Of a stretch of 64,000 bases of DNA, positions 9,801 to 16,200 are shown piece by piece; within the stretch, counting starts at the first letter, position 1; every line of letters begins with the position of its first letter. Both the position numbers and the translations under genes were made by a program. The notes beneath the pieces were generated by a model. It saw nothing but the letters and a program-made list of their open reading frames with translations. It was not told the DNA's origin and searched no databases. The stretch spans positions 20,447 to 84,446 of the forward strand of contig JABZKU010000009.1 of NCBI GenBank assembly GCA_015257125.1. The letters are read 5' to 3'. The stretch comes from Prevotellaceae bacterium. GTDB lineage: Bacteria > Bacteroidota > Bacteroidia > Bacteroidales > Bacteroidaceae.

Positions 9801-10457
9801 TATGGTAAGCACACGGTTGGTATTGCAAGTATTAAAGAAGCCAGTGGTTTGATCCTCACACAACAAGCTTGCGCGGGTGAACCGGTTGCTTTCAATCTTG
9901 ATCCTGCAAGCGCAACCATCGACGGTGAGAAAGCCGATGCGGATGAAATTGAATATCAGTGGGAACGTACTGCTACACCGGACGATGAGTCTACTTGGAC
10001 TCCGATTCGCAATGCAACGGAACAGAACCTGACATACAATGCCGCTGCCCCGGGTGTTTACTATGTTCGCCGTACGGCAAAAATCGGCGACTGTAAGGCG
10101 ATCAGTGACCAATCAAAGTTGACGGTTATTGCGGGTATTAATGTCGCTATGACTCCGGATGAGCAGTCAAGAACGATCAATGATAAGAATCCCTTCACGC
10201 TCACGGCCGGTATTGTAACGGGTAATCCGAATCGCACTTACCAATGGCAACGCAGTGCCGACAAGAAGCATTGGGTGAACATCGGTACAGATGAAACCTT
10301 CACCGAAACGAAGCGTTTTGGTAACACGGTTTACTACCGTCGAATTGTTTCTGCCGGTGCATGTAGCATCGAAGGTCAACCGATCACGGTTCGTTTCAAG
10401 AAGCGTTGGCCGGCTTACATCAACCCGCAGGTTCGTCAGCGTACGCTCGATGATTAA
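3822..10457 (+). CDS. Giant secreted modular protein, SprB-like (paralog 1)
   Basis: A 2211-residue cysteine-containing secreted protein. I start at 3822 because this gives a signal peptide (residues 1-30, ending before QNCPNF) that aligns with the start of the paralog at 12103-18711; a frame start at 3762 would put 20 charged residues before it. The body is made of ~11 or more beta-sandwich-like modules of roughly 90-200 residues, each closing with a pattern such as GDYEVKVE, GQYTVRAT, GDYTLTV or GHYALTV, often followed by a Cys. The later modules (YTYKLMSLDG ... RYRITATDACG) resemble SprB/PKD-like adhesin repeats. No recognisable type IX C-terminal sorting domain is seen; the end is FKKRWPAYINPQ and a short tail. 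Role inferred: cell-surface adhesin or matrix protein. The last ~384 codons lie in an inverted repeat with the paralog. Confidence 0.75.
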   Translation: MQSTSTSKQWFFGLCCTLLLLCASALPSAGQNCPNFGWNDFTKSIVQPNLDCNKPGEVTIRYSNNVVGVDEVHYQFGSGTSGPWFHEVDAAAPGSTVKAEIPTSMSGKSLFVRVTTKCGTDTRSNVWNMGNIIAQKTETITLQGSSTPAGSGTGSSGGITVWLNGPSGITEATFKLYKWHGTAVLASQRSTRPYEGVTFFNLEKGDYEVKVEAKPACTPTTTASNWDTDHFNLSKVIYVGSFNLQVTSIPARGTCTGGVKVEPSKVTGVQQMEYVLTTQADRNTPIQAFTANYPNFAHTFTGLPAGQYTVRATEKTGNSQVSSNFNVGNQNASPAVTVNHHTLRGVAEGEVNIRLDNTTEACPAKLTLTRDNTTSGLPFTTMVKNNITEENTLFEGLTEGNYTITAEYGGQSFSAKFGIAHSTMGYLYNRGVTQANSICDPSGSANWLLSGGFYYNPLEVKIVDRNTQNLVRKFTLPAGQTYFETKGLFPGDYTLTVGYEAANQFTTSNFSIAPKDNVQGYLSFALDEPTEFCGDQPMAKIAVNFIGAGGIENYPGTQKFMNGATFEIYDAEGNFLYSGNMPQLTGNAKSTIESPFAPNRGQIKVKPTCGYPILTYTLSSINGMKGAYLFSPDFTYRGCGSRGTNVDLRVLDTKNNVVPLITYTVKKKTGELIGTYEMKEGVNTAIFANMEPGDYDVEWYPQCKPDQKHQETFRVEDKVNETRREIRGAVCEDQGYIRIDFTSFRNINGWRYELIRKNDNKLMRVYGSVNSTVVSFERVPAGDYIVKAIPIVECGDITPGEFEVTVPAITAGSEISDPIYLWTRDADALPFQYVGKVRYYTRLPYSYVKWRVLDVSTNAEIKKGEVHPVANNTGTFPIVVEGLPHTYKIEFETPCGTYTRIDSLNLANRKQLPGFELTTIAGNTECNTTPSLTVKSRLKAAGLPDKASRIQLYKYVDKGDGYKWHFDQEVADANAIIETKTFENLDPGIQYYVNYFYDGTSDRQQIGIPGNAGTMSVPVYTSSFSPKGTAILTVNPYAGTPGSTMEVVVTDNQQNEIFNKTVSATEATKIEVKKPATGFTVKTKVLNGCFKDKTFTSYLYPTTTPVFSFDTRTNRMQCKNDGEITMILPEAFHDVDQVHYTLKKITGTQYTDVAETTKPAEPKTFIGLEAGTYEISARATVFKDETGQPKVMDFKRNVQLTTPYRDGLYATVRPDYMVSTRSECAQGRIGLNIEKGSGRYRVFLKKTPDGVLPEPKELFTDGIYSSMRNKLWGENFKPGHYALTVTDGCMERDIPDAEILEMPNLASASFNRWYMNGDKRMKKELGEKVDSFLYQVKFDPSAFPASYQQTAYRSYEVQVVGKGQAPDDTQWKSNWNTPNDGQAILDNYSKRFNNCDGVDILLRMKNCPETLIRVPTTIDVINMFYGSWQLLKCNTVQWIFTDGEIGHKYHLKVKNTTDNVVVYEKDITYTSREQYLTRDPELEFPSDKSYHLEMTPSDYCGNPVYHSPYNFNRVERIYRYSLDDGLIMSDCDGRRLAIYGWTDCKLPMKYFVYEVTATGENLVAQSGNYVPERWYSTYKFLKDHRYIIRVVEYGQPETTKIDLVDFTLNYRLPSGYKKSVDYLWSTQTMCGSAYDATKKAYNLNALHWFFGTADWTGVPPVEQKTYVTIPNMKIVATQKEAPHRKFVSTKVSRYNTTYMRHEAWKEELADGSLIDAAYAPEGKYTVVAQTDGCGEINLGDEYLGRPTIDLSASTVTSACDGKFTVTPKGTITYHGSTEEAEITSFYVQGDNANTTRNWGQSFDTYQRLFTLVVNMKRKSDGKTCTTTWPFSMSNYVLDFDQSQSLSMFCTDSGKGIIHMALKGGNAPYTYKLMSLDGTEIARKTVPGAVDFEHGKLGERYRITATDACGLTWIHQDVLLQDPAAISSSMTIETSFCAGDRAKLAAREFPGATYLWHLPDGSTKAGRVIEFEAKTANAGEFIVDIHLTTCTVTLYGKHTVGIASIKEASGLILTQQACAGEPVAFNLDPASATIDGEKADADEIEYQWERTATPDDESTWTPIRNATEQNLTYNAAAPGVYYVRRTAKIGDCKAISDQSKLTVIAGINVAMTPDEQSRTINDKNPFTLTAGIVTGNPNRTYQWQRSADKKHWVNIGTDETFTETKRFGNTVYYRRIVSAGACSIEGQPITVRFKKRWPAYINPQVRQRTLDD

Positions 10458-10597
10458 ACCTTGATTTTCTTCAGAGCAGAAATTACTAGTATTAGATTCT
10501 GCTTTGCTGAAAAGGACAAAATAATTGGCGTCCGTATCAAACGAAAGTTTTGATACGGACGCCTTTGTTTTGTCTATGGATATAGCAGTTCGAAAAA
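9303..10597 (+). repeat. Left arm of a 1.3-kb inverted repeat
   Basis: From the TGGCCTTTCTC in giant gene 1 to the left end of the IS, this DNA matches the reverse complement of 11962-13257. It covers about 384 codons, the stop codon, two hairpins and the terminator. Differences are few and cluster near 9590-9830; the segment from the stop codon onward is identical apart from one A in the terminal A-run. Confidence 0.93.
10527..10563 (+). terminator. Terminator of giant gene 1
   Basis: A perfect 15-bp stem (GGCGTCCGTATCAAA and its complement) with a short CGAAAG-type loop, followed by TTTGTTTTG. A weaker hairpin (AGCAGAA / TTCTGCT, 10475-10503) precedes it. The same pair exists inverted at the paralog. 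Confidence 0.88.
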
Positions 10598-10601
10598 GGG
10601 T

Positions 10602-10656
10602 GATACTGTCCCCAAACGTGTGTAAGCTCGATACTGTCCTATAAAAGTGTGTAAGC
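10602..10656 (+). repeat. 28-bp direct repeat at the left IS end
   Basis: GATACTGTCC + six bases + GTGTGTAAGCTC occurs at 10602 and again from 10630, a period of 28 nt. These probably are two transposase-binding sites; the right end shows only one. Confidence 0.75.
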
Positions 10657-10667
10657 TCCAAAGTTCT

Positions 10668-10675
10668 TATATTTG
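10668..10675 (+). promoter_or_regulatory. Candidate -7 element of the transposase gene
   Basis: TATATTTG matches TAnnTTTG and lies 30 nt before the first ATG (10705). No TTTG is found at the normal spacing. Confidence 0.45.
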
Positions 10676-10704
10676 TGGTGAAATCAAAAATCAAATCAAG
10701 AACA

Positions 10705-11855
10705 ATGAAGCTTACAATGGAACAAAGATCGGAAATAATTTCCGAACCGGCCTCTAGTGAGGCAGGTTTTAATGAGTTGATGCGCGTACTTTTGGATAGT
10801 TTTTCCAAGCAGGAACGTGCCCTCTTCTTAGAGGAACATAAAGGTGAACAAGGCAACGGTTTCCGTCCTCGTCGTTGGCGTGGTCACGGTTGCAGCTTTC
10901 AACTTCGCATTCCTCGCACTCGCTCGGGTACTTTTCAACCGATCATACTCGGCATCTTGGCTGCTCAGGAAAGCGAGCGTGCGCTGCTTTTTCATGAGTT
11001 GTATGCGCGTGGACTTTCCTGTGAAGACATCGCCGAGGTGGGTCGCCGCATCTACGGTCATCATTACAGCAAACAGCAGATGAGCCGGCTCTCCGGGGCT
11101 TGTTATGAGGAGATCCAAGAGTGGCTTGCGTGCCGACTTACTTCTCATTATTTGGCCGTCTACATCGATGCCACGTTCTGCAGCACGCGTCGTGACGGGA
11201 GCGTCTCGAAGGAGGCCTACTACACGATGTTGGGACTGCTGCCCGACGGGAGTCGTGAGGTGCTCACGGTGGTTAATCACCCAAAGAAGGGGCAATTGCA
11301 TGGGAAATGGAGCTCGAAGCGCTCAAGGAACGCGGCGTGGAACAAATCGATTTGATTGTCTCCGATGCGTTGAGCGGTATCGAAAATGCGGTGTGTTCGG
11401 CTTTTCCCACGGCGCTGCACCAACTCTGCGTCGTGCATTTCAAACGGAAGGTGTTGAACACCGTTTCCACCAAAGACAAAGCCGAGGTCGGTGAGGAGCT
11501 CAAAGCGCTCTTTCCCGTGGAGCATACCGACATTATGCCTCTTGCGGCCTATGAGAATTTGCGTACCTTCGCTCGGCGTTGGGGCAAGAAATACCCGAGC
11601 CTTGCCCGATTGGACAGAGAACGCAATGCGGCCTATTTCACTTATCTAAGGTTTCCCGAAAGTGCACGCCGAATGATTTACTCGACCAACTGGGTGGAAC
11701 GTCTCAATCGCTGCTACAAGCGCACTTTACTCATGCGTGGAGCGATGCCTTCTCCCGCTTCCGTGGTTTATCTTTTGGGCTCTGTTGCCAAGGAGAAAAC
11801 GGAAGGGACGTATGCAAGACGGCTACCGTATTTTCGGGAATGGATAATCAAGTAA
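10705..11855 (+). CDS. IS256-family (mutator-type) transposase, split by a -1 frameshift
   Basis: Two overlapping frames join into one normal mutator-type transposase of about 380 residues. Frame one (10705-11286) holds the N-terminal region and the first catalytic Asp in VYIDATF; frame two (from 11286) holds the second Asp in LIVSDALSG and the Glu in STNWVERLNR, completing the DDE triad. The change occurs at CCCAAAG (11280-11286), read as CCA AAG in the upstream frame: slipping back one base yields NHPKEGAIAW, exactly the family-conserved stretch. Either this is programmed -1 frameshifting, or one base was lost there and the copy is inactive. If there is no slip, frame one would continue to a stop at 11355. 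The function, cut-and-paste or replicative transposition of the flanking ends, is known for the family. Confidence 0.85.
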
Positions 11856-11883
11856 AACGACAAATAAAAATCAACATCACAAA

Positions 11884-11921
11884 TTCCCCTCCGGCTTGGG
11901 GTACCCCAAGCCGGAGGGGAA
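11884..11921. repeat. Perfect 38-bp palindrome inside the IS, after the transposase
   Basis: A perfect palindrome without spacer, centred on GGTACC at 11902/11903, 28 nt after the transposase stop. It can form a long hairpin in RNA or a cruciform in DNA. There is no U-run after it, so it is not a standard terminator. Confidence 0.85.
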
Positions 11922-11961
11922 GGACGAAGGAGTATCTTACACACTTTTTCGGACATTACCC

Positions 11962-13257
11962 TTTTTTCGAACTGCTATATCCATAGACAAAACAAAGGCG
12001 TCCGTATCAAAACTTTCGTTTGATACGGACGCCAATTATTTTGTCCTTTTCAGCAAAGCAGAATCTAATACTAGTAATTTCTGCTCTGAAGAAAATCAAG
12101 GTTTAATCATCGAGCGTACGCTGACGAACCTGCGGGTTGATGTAAGCCGGCCAACGCTTCTTGAAACGAACCGTGATCGGTTGACCTTCGATGCTACATG
12201 CACCGGCAGAAACAATTCGACGGTAGTAAACCGTGTTACCAAAACGCTTCGTTTCGGTGAAGGTTTCATCTGTACCGATGTTCACCCAATGCTTCTTGTC
12301 GGCACTGCGTTGCCATTGGTAAGTGCGATTCGGATTACCCGTTACAATACCGGCCGTGAGCGTGAAGGGATTCTTATCATTGATCGTTCTTGACTGCTCA
12401 TCCGGAGTCATAGCGACATTAATACCCGCAATAACCGTCAACTTTGATTGGTCACTGATCGCCTTACAGTCGCCGATTTTTGCCGTACGGCGAACATAGT
12501 AAACACCCGGGGCAGCGGCATTGTATGTCAGGTTCTGTTCCGTTGCATTGCGAATCGGAGTCCAAGTAGACTCATCGTCCGGTGTAGCAGTACGTTCCCA
12601 CTGATATTCAATTTCATCCGCATCGGCTTTCTCACCGTCGATGGTTGCGCTTGCAGGATCAAGATTGAAAGCAACCGGTTCACCCGCGCAAGCTTGTTGT
12701 GTGAGGATCAAACCACTGGCTTCCTTAATACTTGCAATACCAACAGTATGTTTACCATACAGCGTTACCGTACAAGTTGTCAGATGAATATCAACGATAA
12801 ACTCACCGGCATTCTCTGTTTTGGCTTCGAACTCGATTTCGCGGCCGGCTTTTGTAGAACCATCGGGCAAGTGCCATAAGTAAGTTGCACCAGGGAATTC
12901 GCGCGCTGCAAGTTTAGCCCGATCACCGGCACAGAAGGAGGTCTCGACAGTCATCGAAGATGAAATTGCATCAGGGTCTTGCAGCAACACATCTTGGTGA
13001 ATCCAAGTCAATCCGCAGGCATCGGTAGCCGTGATACGATAGCGTTCACCCAACTTACCATGTTCGAAGTCCACGGCACCGGGCACAGTCTTGCGGGCAA
13101 TTTCCGTACCGTCGAGAGACATCAACTTGTAAGTATAAGGTGCATTACCACCCTTCAGAGCCATGTGGATGATACCCTTACCCGAGTCGGTGCAGAACAT
13201 ACTCAAGCTCTGAGACTGGTCAAAGTCGAGCACGTAGTTGCTCATCGAGAAAGGCCA
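11962..13257 (-). repeat. Right arm of the 1.3-kb inverted repeat
   Basis: Reverse complement of 9303-10597 with a small number of substitutions (for example Ala/Asp, Ile/Val, Val/Glu and Ala/Glu changes in the encoded protein) and one extra A next to the IS. Similarity to the other gene drops abruptly beyond 13257. Confidence 0.93.
11997..12033 (-). terminator. Terminator of giant gene 2
   Basis: Inverted copy of the 10527-10563 terminator with the same stem; on the minus strand it is followed by TTTGTTTTG. Confidence 0.88.
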
Positions 13258-16200
13258 GGTCATCGTACATGTCTTACCGTCGCTCTTGCGCTTGATGTTC
13301 AAAACCAAGGTAAACTCACGCTGATAAGTACCGAAAGACTGTCCCCAGTTGCGAGTTGTGTTATAGCTGTCACCCTGAACATAGAAAGATGTAATTTCCA
13401 CGTCTTCCGTACTTCCAAGATAAGTCAGCGTACCCTTAGGTGTTACCGTAAACTTACCGTCACAAGCGGCATCTACCGTCGTGGCGCTGAGGTCGAGAAT
13501 CGGGCGACCGATGTAGTCGTCTTCCATCGGAATGTCACCACAATCGGTGTGCGCCACCACAGTGTATTCGCCTTCCGGAGCGTAGGCATCGATCAATGTA
13601 CCATCAGGCAACTCTTCCTTCCACGAATAGCGGTACATAGTAGTTGAGTAGCGCGTTACGCTTGTTGCAACGAACTTACGTGTAGGATTAGCTTTCGGAC
13701 GAGCTACGATCGTCATCTTCGGAATCGTCAAATAGGTCTTCTGCTCCACTGCAGGAACTCCATCCCAACTTGGATAGAAGTAGCTCGAGAAATTATTCAT
13801 GTAGTAACCATTCTTGGAAGCGGTGTAGCCATTACCACAGAAGGTTTGGCCTTTGAACGTATAATCTCTCGACACCGTGTACTTTGAAGGTAAACGATAG
13901 TTGAGCGTGAAGTCAACGAGTAGATCCTTTGTGGTTTCGGGTTGACCGTATTCCACCACGCGAATGACATACTTCTTGTCCTTCTTGAACTTGTAAGGGC
14001 TGTACCATACTTCAGGAACATAGTTACCACTCTCGCTTACGAGTGTTTCCTGCGTACCATTTACCTCATAAGCGTAGTACTTGAGAGGCAGCCTACAGTC
14101 TGTCCAACCCCGGATGGCCAAAAGACGACCATCGCAATCCGACATAATACTTTGACCATAGTCAAGTGAGTACTGATAGTTACGATTGATCGCATTGAAA
14201 TATCTCGTTGTTCCATAAATCGGGTCACCACAATAATCTGTCGGCGTCATGTCGATGCGATAACTCTTATTTGCGGGAAACTCGAGATCAGGATCACGAG
14301 TGAGGTATTGTTCACGAGAAGTATAGTTTACTTCTTTGTCCACTAGTACAACATTATCCGTTGTACGAGTAACCTTTATCTTGTACTTGTGACCAATTTC
14401 ACCATCGGTGAATACCCACTGTACCGTATTACACTTTAGTTGTTGCCAAAAACCACTAAAAGCATAACGAATATCTCGATTATCGGTAATACGCGTCAGC
14501 GTGGCCGGACAGTTCTTCAAACGAAGAAGGACGTCTACCCCATTACAATTATCGAAACGTTTCGAATAATCGCTAATATAGGATTTACCATCGTTACTGT
14601 CGCCCCAGCTGCTCTTCCACTGACTATCATCAGGGGCAGCCCCTTTCGCTACTACTTGAATTTCGTAGGCGCGATAGGCTGTCTGGCGGAAACCTTCAGG
14701 GAAGTCCGAGGGGTCGAATCTTAAGTAGTAATTGACAGAATCTCGAGTTTCGTCTTTTTTGTTTCTCAGACGAGAATCCAAGCGCAGCTCCCACCAGGCC
14801 CAAGTAATCTTGGGTGTGTTGGGCATTTCGAGAATCTCTGCATCTGGGATATCACGTTCCATACAGCCATCCGATACGGTCAGCGCGTAATGGCCGGGCT
14901 TCAATCCGCTACCCCAAAGCTTATTATAATAATTTGTTCCGATCGGGTCAGTGAAAATTTCACGAGGCTTAGTCAAAACACCTTCGTCAGGGGTCTTCGT
15001 CAAGAAGACGCGATACTTACCGGAGCCCTTTTCGATGTTCAAACCGATGCGACCGTTGGGACATTCGTCTCTGGTCGGCACCATATAATCCGGGCGCACC
15101 GTGGCATAGAGACCATCTCGATAAGGTGTGCTCAACGTTATGGTCTGTTCAAAGTCTTGCACCTGAGGTTGGCCATTTTCGTCTTTGAAGACAGTGGCAC
15201 GACCGGTCACCTTGTACGTACCGGCTTCCAGACCGATGAAGGTCTTCGGTTCACCGGGCTTCGTGGTTTCGGCCACGTCGGTATATTGCGAACCGGTGGT
15301 CTTCGTCAGCGTATAGTGGATTTGATCCACGTCGTGGAAGGACTCCGGCACCACCATGGTGATTTCACCGTCGTTCTTACACTTCATGTTGTTTTTACGA
15401 AGCGAGAAGCTAAACTTCGTACCTTGGCGCGGTGTATTCCACGTGCTGGCAGATTTACCGGCCATACAGCCGTCTACCATCGTTGCTTCGGCAGTAAAAG
15501 AACCATACGGTTTACGCACATCGAAGTTATAAGGTGCATCGGCGGGAACTTCGCCATTGAAGAGTTCGGTGCCGTCCGTGCTCTTGATAACCAAACGCAT
15601 CTTTGTACCCGGTTCGGCCGGATTGATGCGAGCCGTAAGCGTAGAAACACCCTTCAAGCTGAAGTCCGTAGAATTCAATTGAAGGCTCAAATTTGATGTT
15701 TCTCCAATATTGATGCCTTGGAAATAATCACTCGTTCCGTTGTAGTAATAACGAATGGCATAGGAACCGGACTCCAATTCGGTGAAAGTGTGGCTTTCGA
15801 TGATAGAAGTCGGATTGGTTTCTTCCTTCAAAGGACGATAGGCAGCGTTTCCGTCGACCACCGTGTATTTGTACAGGACGATCTTCGTAGCCTTTTCGGG
15901 CAGCCCGGCTGACTTCAACTTAGAGAGCACCGTAATATACCCCTTCTTATTGCAAGTTGTGTTCACGCTACCCAGGAAGTAGCTAAAACCGGGCATGTTC
16001 TTGCGGTTATCCAAATAGAGAGAATCCAAACGGGTATATTTACCGCAAGGAGTTTCAAACTCAATGTTGTAAGTGTGCGGCAATTTATCTACAACAAAGC
16101 CGAAACCACCTGTCTGTGTTTTTGAGGGACGTGCTTCCCCCTTGTTGAGTTCAGCTCCGGTCACCACATCCAGCACACGCCATTTTATATTATCCAGCGG

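Larger units (their letters stand above)
10598..11961 (+). mobile_element. IS256-family insertion sequence (about 1.36 kb)
   Basis: Bounded by imperfect terminal inverted repeats: the left end begins GGGTGATACTGTCC ... GTGTGTAAG, and the right end, read inward, begins GGGTAATGTCCG ... GTGTGTAAG. The left end carries a second copy of GATACTGTCC...GTGTGTAAGCTC 28 nt further in. It encodes one mutator-type DDE transposase in two frames. No 8-9 bp target duplication is visible: the flanks are inverted, not direct, copies (TTCGAAAAA left, TTTTTTCGAA right). Since flank similarity runs into the ends, the exact boundary is uncertain by several bases. Confidence 0.85.

Noticed and set aside
10341..10457. 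Type IX C-terminal sorting domain at the end of the giant proteins
   Set aside because: The last residues lack the usual G-x-Y-x-V strand followed by a short basic end; the tail FKKRWPAYINPQ does not fit.
9303..13257. Invertible promoter or phase-variation switch
   Set aside because: The inverted arms lie at gene ends, so inversion would flip only the IS and not change which gene is expressed.
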